Assembly: GCA_963648435.1 (NCBI GenBank)
Contig: CAVJDT010000015.1
Location: 1-36,861, forward strand
Origin: UMGS75 sp963648435
GTDB lineage: Bacteria; Bacillota_I; Bacilli_A; ML615J-28; CAG-313
Reading direction: 5' to 3'
DNA: 36,861 nucleotides
Positions 24,280-32,496 of the stretch are shown here, in pieces. The stretch's first letter is position 1, and each line of letters opens with the position of its first letter. A program made the translations under genes and the position numbers. Below the pieces are notes generated by a model. It saw only the letters and a list, made by a program, of their open reading frames with translations, did no database searches and was not told where the DNA came from.

Positions 24280-25041
24280 ATGCAATTAAATAATATTATT
24301 TTTCAACTAATTGTAATATTGATAACTATTTTTGTTGTTTATTTGGTAATAAAAAAATGTAAACAATTTGATGATAAAACAATAAATAAAAATGTTTTTT
24401 CTTTTGGAATTTGCTTTTTAGTTTTAGAACTCTATAAACAACTTTTCTATAATGTTTTTTCAGGACGCAGTGGCTATGATTGGTCTATTTTTCCTTTTCA
24501 ACTTTGTTCAACTCCCTTATATGTGTGTTTGATCGCCCCATTTACAAAAGGAAAAGTTAGAAAGGCTTTTTATGTGTATCTTTCATCATTTTGTATGTTA
24601 GGTGGTATATCTGTTTTGCTTTTTCCAAGTTCAGTTATTGTTGAAGAAATGACAATTACTTTTCAATCATTTATTTGGCATAGTAGTATGGTAGTCCTTG
24701 GCTGTTACTTAATTCATGTTATGCATTTTGGTAAAAACTTAAAAGAATTATTACCGGGAGTAGTTATTTTTTTAATTGTGGTATTTATGGCAATTACCTT
24801 TAATGATGTTTTTGAAATATTTAAAGAAAAATATCATTTAGATAATTATTTCAATATGTTATTTATTAGTCCGTACTATGAATGCAATATTAAGTTTTAC
24901 TCCATAATTTGGAATGCCACCAACTGGTATATCAGTGTATTTGCCTATATTGTAGGTTTAAGTCTCGGATCAATGATTATTTGGGGTGGAGCTCACCTTC
25001 ACTATTTACAAGGTGAAAAAAGAAAAGAGGTAGAAGAATAA
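24280..25041 (+). CDS. YwaF-like integral membrane protein (TIGR02206 type)
   Basis: The 253-residue protein has about seven hydrophobic segments and the pattern of YwaF/TIGR02206 membrane proteins: a short aromatic motif after the second segment (YDWSIFPFQLCSTPLYVCL, about residues 66-84) and WNATNWYISVFAY before the last segment. The function of the family is unknown. It is first in a three-gene operon, and its TAA overlaps the ATG of the epimerase gene by one base. A terminal charged tail, GEKRKEVEE, is likely cytoplasmic. Confidence 0.7.
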   Translation: MQLNNIIFQLIVILITIFVVYLVIKKCKQFDDKTINKNVFSFGICFLVLELYKQLFYNVFSGRSGYDWSIFPFQLCSTPLYVCLIAPFTKGKVRKAFYVYLSSFCMLGGISVLLFPSSVIVEEMTITFQSFIWHSSMVVLGCYLIHVMHFGKNLKELLPGVVIFLIVVFMAITFNDVFEIFKEKYHLDNYFNMLFISPYYECNIKFYSIIWNATNWYISVFAYIVGLSLGSMIIWGGAHLHYLQGEKRKEVEE

Positions 25042-26003
25042 TGGCATATGTAATAACTGGGGGGACTGGTCACATTGGCAATAATCTAGCAAAATATTTA
25101 GTTTCCAAAAATGAAAATGTAAGACTATTACTTAGAAGAAAAAGTGAAGCCGTTGAAAACTTAAATGTTGAATATGTAATTGGGGATATTTTTGATGAAA
25201 CTTTTTTAACTCAAAATATTCATGAAGGAGATAAAGTAATTCATTTAGCCGGAATTATTGATATTAAAAATAAATTAGAAGAAGAAACTAATAAAATTAA
25301 TTATTTAGGGACAGTCACAATTACGAATGTATGTATCAAAAATAAAGCAAAGCATTTTTTATATTGTAGTAGTGTTGATGCCATTTATAAAGAAAATGAT
25401 TATGATAAAATAGTTGAACCAGATGTAATGGAAATTGATAAATTTAAATGGAATTACCCTCGCACTAAAGCTAAAGCGACAGCCTATGTGATGGAAAAAA
25501 TGAAAGAAGATGTTTCCACCAAAATTTCTATTGTGTATCCATCCGCAGTGTTTGGGGTTAATGATTATAAACCATCATATGTAGGTAAAGTTATATGTGA
25601 TGTTATTAAAAATAAAATGGAATTTGGAGTTAAAGGTGGTTACAACTTTATTGATGTTGATGATGTAGTTTACGCAATGGTTAAAATTGTTGATAGTGAA
25701 ACTTCAAATAGTTACATTCTATCTGGTAATAATGTAACAGTGTTTGAAATGTATGATACAATTAATAAAGTTGTAGGAATTAATAAAAAAGTATGGAAAG
25801 TTCCTTTGTTTATGGCAAAATTAGCAATTCCCTTTGTACCATACCTTTCTAAGTTTACATTTGAAACATTATTAGAAAATCATAATTATGATAACTTTAA
25901 AGCAGTTAAAGAACTTGATATGGTTATTACTCCATTTGAAGAAACTGTCAAAAAGACAGTTAAATGGTTTAAAGTGTATTTAGAAAAGGAAAAAAAGAAA
26001 TGA
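25041..26003 (+). CDS. NAD-dependent epimerase/dehydratase family protein
   Basis: The 320-residue protein is an extended short-chain dehydrogenase. The nucleotide-binding motif TGGTGHIGNNLA (GxxGxxG) is at the N-terminus. YVIGDIFDE and VIHLAGI follow in the expected order, then a catalytic Ser in LYCSSVDAIY and an active-site Tyr/Lys pair in YPRTK. FIDVDDVVYAM near residue 210 is typical of dihydroflavonol-4-reductase or sugar epimerase relatives. The substrate cannot be told. The start overlaps the previous stop and the end overlaps the next start (ATGA), so all three genes are coupled. Confidence 0.85.
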   Translation: MAYVITGGTGHIGNNLAKYLVSKNENVRLLLRRKSEAVENLNVEYVIGDIFDETFLTQNIHEGDKVIHLAGIIDIKNKLEEETNKINYLGTVTITNVCIKNKAKHFLYCSSVDAIYKENDYDKIVEPDVMEIDKFKWNYPRTKAKATAYVMEKMKEDVSTKISIVYPSAVFGVNDYKPSYVGKVICDVIKNKMEFGVKGGYNFIDVDDVVYAMVKIVDSETSNSYILSGNNVTVFEMYDTINKVVGINKKVWKVPLFMAKLAIPFVPYLSKFTFETLLENHNYDNFKAVKELDMVITPFEETVKKTVKWFKVYLEKEKKK

Positions 26004-28516
26004 AATTAAAGAAAATAATTATTTATTTTAGTTTATTTTTGGTATTATTTATAACTAGTTGTAAAAAAAATAATGAAAGCATTAATAATGATTTTATATT
26101 TGAAAATGAAACATATGTTTATGATGGAAAAACTCATGCATTAACTTTAAAAGGTGAATTAAGCGATGGCTATAGTATTACATATACTAACAATGACCAT
26201 TCGGAAATTGGTAAACATGAAGTTATGGTTACAGTCTCTAATGATAAAACTAAAAAAGAAATATTTTCATCACAGGCTATACTTGAAATTAAAAACCCAG
26301 AATATATGTTTGAAGTAAAGTCATTTACTTATGATGGTATTCCTCATAGTTTAACGCTTGAAATGGATTTGCCTAATAATATTGAAATAAGGTATGAAAA
26401 TAACAGTCAAACTAAAGTAGGAAGTTATTTAGTTAAAGCTTCCTTATATAATAAGGAAAGAAACATTATTGATGGTGAATTCTATTCAACTCTTGATATT
26501 ACCTTACCTGCGAAAATTGAAAGTAAAACTTTTCTTGTGGATGGGAATGTACATAGTTTAGTTTTAGAGTCAATGTATCTTGAAGAAAATGATCATTTAA
26601 TAATTGAATATGAAAACAATAATCAAACCTTAAAGGGTAAATATTATGTTAAAGCTCTTGTTAAAGATGATACAGGAAAATTACTTGAAGAATTTCATGG
26701 TATTATGATGCTTGATAACCCTCAAAATTTAGAATTTGAAGATTTTGTTGATGATATATTTGTTTTACTATTTGAAGATGATCAAATCTCAATTAACCAA
26801 TTATTTAAGAATTATCAATCATTTGGTCTTACCCATCAAGAAGCAAAGCTTCCAAGTTATGTAAAAGCATCAAGTAGTGAAGAAAATAGAAAAGAATTAC
26901 AAGAACTTATTAATGAATTAAACAGGTTTGAAGATGATAACCTTAGTTTTGAAGAACAAACAACCAAACAAATACTTGGTCAATACTTAGATAATTTATA
27001 TAGTGTTACGGAAAATATGCGATATATGATTAATTCATATTTAGGCTCATACTTAGGTATGCAATGTGAAATACCTTTACTGCTTGCGGAATACAACTTT
27101 AGAGAAGAACAAGATATTATTGATTTTTTGTCTTATCTAGATAGTGCACCTGATGTTTTTGAAACATATTTAGAGTTTACCAAAGAACAAGTAGAGTATG
27201 GTTATGGCCTTAGCGATAGTGTGATTGATGGAATTATTGAACAATGTGAAAATTTTGTAAGTATGGGTTCAAATAACTTTTTAATTGATGTATTTAATAA
27301 TAAAATCGATAATATTGATTTTGAATTAACAAAAGGTAATAAGGAAGACTATAAAAGCATGGCTCAATACTTAATCATTAATGATTTAACAAATGCCTAT
27401 GCTTATATAAAAAACAATATCATTTCTTTAAAAGGTCAGGCTACAACTGATGGAGCTTTGGGTAGCTATGGGAAAGAAGGCAAAGAATATTACCGGTTAA
27501 TGCTTAGTAGTGTTTTAGGAATTGATGAACTTTCAGTTGAAAAAGTAATTTCATTTATTTTTGATAGGTTAGAAAAACTAGAAAATGAACTTAATATGTC
27601 ACATGCTAAAATTAACACCTTAAGTATAAGTGAAAAAACTAAATTTTATAAAATGGCAAACGGAAATGTTAAAAACTTTTCTAATACAGCATTAGATGAT
27701 TTATTAGATGATTTTAAAGAATATTCAAAAGCCTTAGTTCCGGAATTAGTAGAACAACCATCAATAAGTTTAAAAAGAGTGCCTGATGCTTTAAAGAATA
27801 ATTTTAGTCCTGCTGCGTATTTACTTTCACCACTTGATGAAACTAAAAATGAATCAATCTACATTAACCCTCTTTATGAGAACAATTATAATTATAATTA
27901 TAATTATTTATTTACAACACTCGCTCATGAAGGCTATCCTGGTCATCTTTACCAAACAGTATATTCTAAAAATCTTGACATAAATAAAATTAGACAAGTG
28001 ATAAGATGTAGTGGTTATGTAGAAGGATGGGCTACATATGTTGAATATAAAGCTTATTTCTTTAGTCCTAACTTTGCAAGCCCAGCTGAGAAACTATATT
28101 TAGAGTTAATCTCATTACAAAATAAAAAGTCTCTTCTTGTTCAAGCTTTATTAGAATTATATGTTCATTATAATGACTGTGGAAAAGAACAAGTGGGTAG
28201 ATATGTGGAAGAACTTTTAGGTTATGAACTTCCTGAAAGTACAATTAATGAGATTTATACTCAGCTTATTGGAACTCCAACTAATACATGCATGTACATT
28301 GTTTCAGCCGAAATTTTAAATGAATTACATGATTATGCTTTGGATTTATTAAATGATGATTTTGATGAAGTCCTTTTGAATGAAGTAATTCTAGATAATG
28401 GTTCTGCACCATTCGATCTTGTAATTAAAAGTGTGGAAGATTATGTTTATGATTACTTATTTGTTAATAATGAAAGTAGTAGTTACGTATCATTTGATGT
28501 AAATTTACAAAATTAA
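26000..28516 (+). CDS. Lipoprotein with three MBG-like units and a DUF885 metallopeptidase-like domain
   Basis: The 838-residue protein has a lipoprotein signal peptide (lipobox ITSC, Cys about residue 21). Three MBG-like units of about 70 residues follow (YVYDGKTHALTL, FTYDGIPHSLTL and FLVDGNVHSLVL mark their starts), ending near residue 240. The remainder is a DUF885 domain: GSYGKEGKEYYRLML, then HEGYPGHLYQ near residue 642, then VEGWATYVEY about 30 residues later. These are the HExxPGH and EGW motifs of a zinc peptidase-like fold. DUF885 proteins are predicted carboxypeptidase-like enzymes; here it would act on the outer cell surface. The MBG units link it to the surface proteins elsewhere in the window. 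Substrate unknown. Confidence 0.82.
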   Translation: MKLKKIIIYFSLFLVLFITSCKKNNESINNDFIFENETYVYDGKTHALTLKGELSDGYSITYTNNDHSEIGKHEVMVTVSNDKTKKEIFSSQAILEIKNPEYMFEVKSFTYDGIPHSLTLEMDLPNNIEIRYENNSQTKVGSYLVKASLYNKERNIIDGEFYSTLDITLPAKIESKTFLVDGNVHSLVLESMYLEENDHLIIEYENNNQTLKGKYYVKALVKDDTGKLLEEFHGIMMLDNPQNLEFEDFVDDIFVLLFEDDQISINQLFKNYQSFGLTHQEAKLPSYVKASSSEENRKELQELINELNRFEDDNLSFEEQTTKQILGQYLDNLYSVTENMRYMINSYLGSYLGMQCEIPLLLAEYNFREEQDIIDFLSYLDSAPDVFETYLEFTKEQVEYGYGLSDSVIDGIIEQCENFVSMGSNNFLIDVFNNKIDNIDFELTKGNKEDYKSMAQYLIINDLTNAYAYIKNNIISLKGQATTDGALGSYGKEGKEYYRLMLSSVLGIDELSVEKVISFIFDRLEKLENELNMSHAKINTLSISEKTKFYKMANGNVKNFSNTALDDLLDDFKEYSKALVPELVEQPSISLKRVPDALKNNFSPAAYLLSPLDETKNESIYINPLYENNYNYNYNYLFTTLAHEGYPGHLYQTVYSKNLDINKIRQVIRCSGYVEGWATYVEYKAYFFSPNFASPAEKLYLELISLQNKKSLLVQALLELYVHYNDCGKEQVGRYVEELLGYELPESTINEIYTQLIGTPTNTCMYIVSAEILNELHDYALDLLNDDFDEVLLNEVILDNGSAPFDLVIKSVEDYVYDYLFVNNESSSYVSFDVNLQN

Positions 28517-28520
28517 ATAA

Positions 28521-28552
28521 AAAATAGCTTTGAGGAAATTCAAAGCTATTTT
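28521..28552. terminator. Bidirectional terminator between convergent genes
   Basis: AAAATAGCTTTGA (28521-28533) pairs perfectly with TCAAAGCTATTTT (28540-28552). A- and T-rich flanks serve both directions. The minus-strand uridine kinase stop codon lies inside the 3' arm. Confidence 0.9.
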
Positions 28553-29172
28553 TGGTGTGTTAATAAATCATTAATTTTTGTGACAATAAAGTCAAGTGCC
28601 ACAGAGTTGTGTCCACCTTCAGGGATTATTAAGTCCGCGAAAACTTTTGATGGTTCCACAAAAGCATGATGCATGGGGCGAACAGAATTTAAATATTGAT
28701 TAATAATTGAATCAAGTGAACGTTTACGATCAACTAAGTCACGTTCTAAACGTCTGATAAATCTAATGTCATCAGGGGTATCAACAAAGATTTTAATGTC
28801 AAGGCAATTTCTAATTTCGGGAATTGTAAAGGTCATAATACCTTCTAAAATAATAACATCACCGGGATAAATTGTTTCAGTTTTGTTTGAACGATTAGAT
28901 ACTACAAAATCATAGATTGGTTTTTCAACGGGTAAACCTTGTTGTAATTTTTTTAAATCAGAAACAAGAAGTGGGGTGTCGTATGAATCAGGATGATCAA
29001 AGTTTTTGTTTCCGCGTTCATCAACCGGAATGTTAGGAAAAGTTTTATAGTAATCATCCAATCTAATTAAGGTAATGGTGCCATAAGATTTAGTCTGTTC
29101 ATAAATCTTTTTGGCGATAGTGGTTTTACCAGAAGCTGTGCCACCAGCAATCCCTATAATAGTTGGTTTCAT
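28546..29172 (-). CDS. udk: Uridine kinase
   Basis: Udk phosphorylates uridine and cytidine to UMP and CMP in pyrimidine salvage. The 208-residue protein has the P-loop GIAGGTASGKTT (residues 7-18), then LIRLDDYYKTF, NFDHPDSYD (substrate binding) and GDVIILEGIMTF, all in family order, plus the RRLERDLVDRKRSLDSI lid region. Length is normal. Its ATG overlaps the hpt stop (ATGA), so the two salvage genes are coupled. Close relatives include some phosphoribulokinase-like proteins, but the substrate motifs favour uridine kinase. Confidence 0.93.
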   Translation of the reverse strand: MKPTIIGIAGGTASGKTTIAKKIYEQTKSYGTITLIRLDDYYKTFPNIPVDERGNKNFDHPDSYDTPLLVSDLKKLQQGLPVEKPIYDFVVSNRSNKTETIYPGDVIILEGIMTFTIPEIRNCLDIKIFVDTPDDIRFIRRLERDLVDRKRSLDSIINQYLNSVRPMHHAFVEPSKVFADLIIPEGGHNSVALDFIVTKINDLLTHQK

Positions 29173-29711
29173 TTTGTGTATACCTCTTCCTTTAAAATTC
29201 CAATATAAGGTAGGTTACGATAAAGGTCATTATAGTCAAGCCCATAGCCAACCACAAATAGTTTAGGAATGGTGTATCCAACATATTTAGGCTTTATATC
29301 ATCAACTGTACGTGAAACTGGTTTATCAAGTAGGGACACAATTTCAATACTTTTGGGATTTCTTTCTTTAAGCATAGGAATTATATTATGAAGTGTAAAA
29401 CCAGTATCAACAATATCTTCAACAATTATAACATCACGGTTATTAATGTTTGTTTCTAAATCTTTTAATATCTTTATTTGACCACTACTTGAAGTTCCAC
29501 CAAAATAACTACTAACATCCATAAAATCATACTCTAAGTCAATTTCCATATGTTTCATCAATTCCGCAAGAAATGGAACACAACCTCGAAGTAGTCCAAC
29601 TAAAACAGGGCATTTACCTTGATAATCATGAGAAAGTATTTTACCGAGTTCTTGGCTTTTTTTAATAATGTCTTTTTCTGAAATAATAATTTCTTTAATG
29701 TCTTTATGCAT
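29169..29711 (-). CDS. hpt: Hypoxanthine-guanine phosphoribosyltransferase
   Basis: The enzyme converts hypoxanthine and guanine to IMP and GMP using PRPP. The PRPP-binding signature VIIVEDIVDTGFTL is clear, preceded by LVGLLRGCVPFLAELM (PPi loop) and followed by the purine-contact segment KPKYVGYTIPKLFVVGYG. The length, 180 residues, is usual. The ATG at 29711 is chosen because GGAGGGT lies 6 bases upstream; the ATG at 29723 overlaps that site. It leads a two-gene salvage operon with udk. No riboswitch is seen in its short leader, although a purine riboswitch controls the nuclease operon in the same window. Confidence 0.95.
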   Translation of the reverse strand: MHKDIKEIIISEKDIIKKSQELGKILSHDYQGKCPVLVGLLRGCVPFLAELMKHMEIDLEYDFMDVSSYFGGTSSSGQIKILKDLETNINNRDVIIVEDIVDTGFTLHNIIPMLKERNPKSIEIVSLLDKPVSRTVDDIKPKYVGYTIPKLFVVGYGLDYNDLYRNLPYIGILKEEVYTK

Positions 29712-29732
29712 ATTACCCTCCATTTTTATAAA

Positions 29733-29741
29733 ATTATATCA
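29733..29741 (-). promoter_or_regulatory. Extended -10 promoter of hpt-udk
   Basis: On the minus strand TGATATAAT (complement of 29733-29741) is a perfect extended -10. It would start transcription about 15 bases before the hpt ATG, leaving a very short leader. No good -35 is seen. Confidence 0.6.
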
Positions 29742-29803
29742 TATAACGAAATTAAATAAAAGCATTATAATAATAAATACGGTTTCATTAAATTGTTATT
29801 TAT

Positions 29804-29832
29804 TTGATTTTTACCCTCAAACATGGTATAAT
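29804..29832 (+). promoter_or_regulatory. Promoter of the tRNA-Ser/gltX unit
   Basis: TTGATT (29804-29809) and TATAAT (29827-29832) are 17 bases apart, 10 bases before the tRNA-Ser 5' end. Because gltX starts only 28 bases after the tRNA, the same promoter probably reads both. Confidence 0.8.
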
Positions 29833-29842
29833 TATTAAAAGT

Positions 29843-29933
29843 GGAAGAATACCCAAGTGGTTGAAGGGGCTGGCTTGGAAAGCTAGTAGATCGGTAACAC
29901 GGTGCGAGGGTTCAAATCCCTTTTCTTCCGCCA
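29843..29933 (+). tRNA. tRNA-Ser (anticodon GGA)
   Basis: The acceptor stem GGAAGAA (29843-29849) pairs with TTCTTCC, followed by discriminator G and an encoded CCA. The anticodon stem CTGGC/GCTAG carries loop TTGGAAA with anticodon GGA, which reads UCC/UCU. A long variable arm (AGATCGGTAACACGGTGC) and the TTCAAAT T-loop are as expected for a class II serine tRNA. Confidence 0.95.
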
Positions 29934-29961
29934 TTATATTTTAACAAGAGGTAGTGTTATT

Positions 29962-31644
29962 ATGGCCGTAAAAAATGCATATAAAGAATTAGCAGATTTA
30001 ATTTTCCCAAACATAACTGAAACAATTGAGGATTTAGAAAATAGATATCCAAAGCGTGATTTACCAGAGGGAGCATTTGTAACAAGATTTGCACCTAGTC
30101 CAACTGGATTTTTACACACTGGTTCTCTTTTCGCCGCAACAATCAGTTGGAAACTAGCTACCCAAAGTAATGGTGTTTTCTACGTTAGACTTGAAGATAC
30201 CGACCAAAAACGCGAAATTGAAGGGTCTGGTAAAGATTTAATTGAACAACTTGCCAAATTTGATATAGTTCCTTCTGAAGGATATTATGGGGATCATCAA
30301 GAAGGTGATTATGCTCCATACATTCAAAGTGAAAGAGAAAATATTTATAAAGTAGTAATTAAATATATGATTGAACATAACATGGCTTATCCTTGTTTTT
30401 GTTCAACTACAGAATTAGATGAATTAAGAAAAGCTCAAGAAGCAAATAAAGAAAATTTTGGATATTATGGTAAATATGCAAAATGTAGTTTTTTAACTCC
30501 TGATGCCGCAATCGAAAGAATTAAAAATGGTGAACCATATGTAATTCGTTTCCGTTCTCATGGTGATAGTAGTAAAAAGATCAAATTTGTTGATGCTATC
30601 CGTGGTGAAATTGAAATTGCGGAAAATGATCAACATATTGTCATTTTAAAGAGTGATAATTTGCCAACATATCATTTTGCCCATTTAGTAGATGACCATT
30701 TTATGCGCACTACTCATGTAACAAGAGGCGAAGAATGGATGCCTAGTGTTCCTATCCATCTTGAATTATTTGATACAATGAAGTGGGAACGCTCCACCTA
30801 TGCTCATCTACCTGTAATTATGAAACTTGATAATGGTAATCGTCGTAAACTTTCTAAACGTAAAGATCCAGAAGCTGCAGTGTCTTATTTTCTTGAACAA
30901 GGTTATCCCGTTGATGGCTTTATGGAATACTTATTTACGATTGCTAACTCTAATTTTGAAGCATGGCGTGATGAAAACCCTAAAGCTCCAAGAAGTGAGT
31001 TTAAACTAACATTTAATAAAATGTCTTTAGATGGTGCATTATTTGATCTTGCGAAAATTCAAAACTTATGTAAGGAAATACTTGGTCATATGACTACCCA
31101 AACCTTCGCTAGTGAATCATATAAATGGGCCAAGGTTTATTGTAAAGAATTACAAGAAGTAATTGAAAGAAATTTTGAATATTATGCATCAATTGTAGGA
31201 ATTGAAAGAGAAAAAGAAAATCCGCGTAAGGATTATGAAAAATACTCCGATATTTTCCCACTAATTAAGTTTTTCTATAATGATTATTATCAAGAAATGT
31301 TTGATGAAAACTTTGGTCTTCCTGAAAATATTTCAAAAGAAAATGCACTTATGATGTTAAATCTTTATGCTAAAAAATTAGACTTAACATTAGATGAAGA
31401 AGAATGGTTTAATACGATGAAAGAAGTTGCGGTGGAATGTGGCTTTGCATCAACACCAAAAGAATGGAAGAAAAACAAAGAAGCTTTCCCAGGACATGTT
31501 GGTGATTTAGCAGCTTTACTTAGAATGGTAAATACATTAAGATTACAATCGCCAAATTTATATTATGTTATGAAAATTTTAGGAAAAGCTGAAGTGCTTT
31601 ATCGTATAAAATTAGCAATTAAAAAAATAGAAGAGAATAATTAA
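29962..31644 (+). CDS. gltX: Glutamate-tRNA ligase
   Basis: A class I aminoacyl-tRNA synthetase that charges tRNA-Glu. The HIGH-type motif appears as APSPTGFLHTGSL (residues 44-56) and the KMSKS-type loop as KLSKRKDPEA (near 296-305). Catalytic-core segments ARLEDTDQKRE-like (YVRLEDTDQKREIEGSG), LPTYHFAHLVDDHFM and THVTRGEEWMPSVP are all present. At 561 residues it is longer than the usual 480-500; some Firmicute enzymes are this size. AAGAGGTAG before ATG 29962 fixes the start; an in-frame ATG at 29902 lies inside the tRNA. It is followed 12 bases later by a tRNA-Glu gene, its own substrate. Confidence 0.95.
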   Translation: MAVKNAYKELADLIFPNITETIEDLENRYPKRDLPEGAFVTRFAPSPTGFLHTGSLFAATISWKLATQSNGVFYVRLEDTDQKREIEGSGKDLIEQLAKFDIVPSEGYYGDHQEGDYAPYIQSERENIYKVVIKYMIEHNMAYPCFCSTTELDELRKAQEANKENFGYYGKYAKCSFLTPDAAIERIKNGEPYVIRFRSHGDSSKKIKFVDAIRGEIEIAENDQHIVILKSDNLPTYHFAHLVDDHFMRTTHVTRGEEWMPSVPIHLELFDTMKWERSTYAHLPVIMKLDNGNRRKLSKRKDPEAAVSYFLEQGYPVDGFMEYLFTIANSNFEAWRDENPKAPRSEFKLTFNKMSLDGALFDLAKIQNLCKEILGHMTTQTFASESYKWAKVYCKELQEVIERNFEYYASIVGIEREKENPRKDYEKYSDIFPLIKFFYNDYYQEMFDENFGLPENISKENALMMLNLYAKKLDLTLDEEEWFNTMKEVAVECGFASTPKEWKKNKEAFPGHVGDLAALLRMVNTLRLQSPNLYYVMKILGKAEVLYRIKLAIKKIEENN

Positions 31645-31656
31645 TATTCTCTTTAC

Positions 31657-31733
31657 GGCCTGGTGGTGAAGCGGTTTAACACATCGCCCTCTCAAGGCGA
31701 CACTCGCGAGTTCAAACCTCGTCCAGGCTACCA
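31657..31733 (+). tRNA. tRNA-Glu (anticodon CUC)
   Basis: The acceptor stem GGCCTGG (31657-31663) pairs with CCAGGCT (first pair G-U), then discriminator A and encoded CCA. The anticodon stem TCGCC/GGCGA holds loop CTCTCAA with anticodon CTC, which reads GAG only. The T-arm CGAG/CTCG with TTCAAAC is standard. A CUC isoacceptor is unusual in AT-rich genomes, where UUC normally suffices. Confidence 0.92.
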
Positions 31734-31746
31734 TTAAAGTAAAATA

Positions 31747-31808
31747 AGCTATTCTCACAATAATTCATAGTTTTGCTATGATGAAATGTTGAAAATAGCT
31801 CTTTTTTT
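31747..31808 (+). terminator. Terminator after tRNA-Glu (within repeat copy A)
   Basis: AGCTATT (31747-31753) pairs with AATAGCT (31794-31800), with an inner CATAG/CTATG hairpin, and is followed by C then T(7). It would end the gltX/tRNA-Glu transcript. Confidence 0.65.
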
Positions 31809-31829
31809 ATTTAAAAAGTGTAGAACTGT

Positions 31830-31856
31830 ACGAAGGAGCCCACCCTTCGTTTTTTA
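31830..31856 (+). terminator. Second hairpin with T-run in repeat copy A
   Basis: ACGAAGG (31830-31836) pairs with CCTTCGT (31844-31850) around AGCCCAC, followed by T-rich sequence. The same hairpin, slightly shortened, is present in copy B, so it belongs to the repeat rather than to the tRNA operon. Confidence 0.7.
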
Positions 31857-31924
31857 TTACGGCTAGACTGGGGAGTTGAACTAATTTCAAATTTTAGGAA
31901 CAAGGGGATTTGAATATTAGTATC

Positions 31925-32146
31925 ATTACCAACTTTTAAGCAGGTTTTAAGGCCTTTGTCAGTTCTTTATCAAAAGTAGGAGTAAATATAGGTAAAAGCA
32001 TATAGAAGAGAACGCTCACGAGATTTCGAAGCCAGCTTATTTATATCTATCATAAAATAAACACAAATTATTAAATAAATAACAAAATTTGGCAAATAAT
32101 TACATGACGGGTTGTCAATCATTGTGCACAAAAATTATGCCCTAAA
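31925..32146. other. Unassigned DNA after repeat copy A
   Basis: No intact frame or RNA gene is seen. The part near 32095-32145 contains ATTACATGACGGGTTGTCAA just past the transposase remnant, which may be an insertion-sequence end, but the matching end was not found. Confidence 0.3.
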
Positions 32147-32269
32147 TTAATGGGTTTTGTTAAAATTATCTAGGAATTCAATTGGAGATAAATAGCCAAG
32201 TGGCTTAATGGGGAATCTATTATATTCATACATTCTTCTATCTACTTGAGTTTCTAAATCATTTAGATT
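32147..32269 (-). pseudogene. Transposase C-terminal remnant (IS3/IS481-like)
   Basis: Forty codons ending in TAA read NLNDLETQVDRRMYEYNRFP followed by IKPLGYLSPIEFLDNFNKTH. The YNRFP...LGYLSPIEFL pattern is the usual C-terminal end of IS3/IS481-type integrase-fold transposases. Nothing of the catalytic domain remains upstream; the sequence switches abruptly to a different transposase at about 32265. Confidence 0.65.
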
Positions 32270-32496
32270 TCACCCCAAGTATTACAATTGCTAAGTAGAG
32301 CTAGAAAAACGGTAACTATTATCGTTTCTAATGGATAATCACACATTTTTTCATATCGAGGGTCTTCAACATTTTTATCGATATAATTTATAAATTTAGT
32401 GATAAAAACTTTTACTAATCATTTATTTTTAGTATCTAATTTTACATTTTTTAATTTCTCGCTGTAAGCAATAATAAAGTTATTTGGTTTGGCCAT
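32263..32496 (-). pseudogene. ISAs1-like transposase N-terminal remnant
   Basis: From the minus-strand ATG at 32496 the frame reads MAKPNNFIIAYSEKLKNV, then an in-frame TGA, then FINYIDKNVEDPRYEKMCDY, PLETIIVTVFLALLSN and CNTWGEI before TAA. The EDPR...YPL...ALLS...W-x-EI pattern is the N-terminal domain of ISAs1-family transposases. The catalytic part is missing, and the junction with the IS3-like remnant is immediate. The start overlaps the end of the upstream minus-strand gene by 17 bases in another frame. Confidence 0.65.

Larger units (their letters stand above)
31744..31924 (+). repeat. Long direct repeat, copy A
   Basis: This stretch of about 181 bases recurs at 36684-36861 in the same orientation with only scattered differences (for example TTTTGCTATG against TTTTCTATG). 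It begins 11 bases after tRNA-Glu. It holds two hairpins with T-runs and ends in a segment with no readable gene. It may be the end of an insertion element, a MITE-like repeat, or a border of the accessory region; the element type is not recognised. Confidence 0.85.

Noticed and set aside
29724..29803. Riboswitch or T-box before hpt-udk or gltX
   Set aside because: The hpt leader would be only about 15 bases and the gltX upstream region is a tRNA; no aptamer or T-box motif is present.
31657..31733. tRNA-Glu 3' end as an integrase attachment site
   Set aside because: Repeat copy B does not carry a duplicate of the tRNA 3' end, and no integrase is seen, so the tRNA proximity alone is not enough.
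31747..31924. Protein-coding reading of the long repeat on the minus strand
   Set aside because: A frame ending near 31809 can be read, but it spans the two hairpins, contains no family pattern and is interrupted upstream; treated as noncoding.
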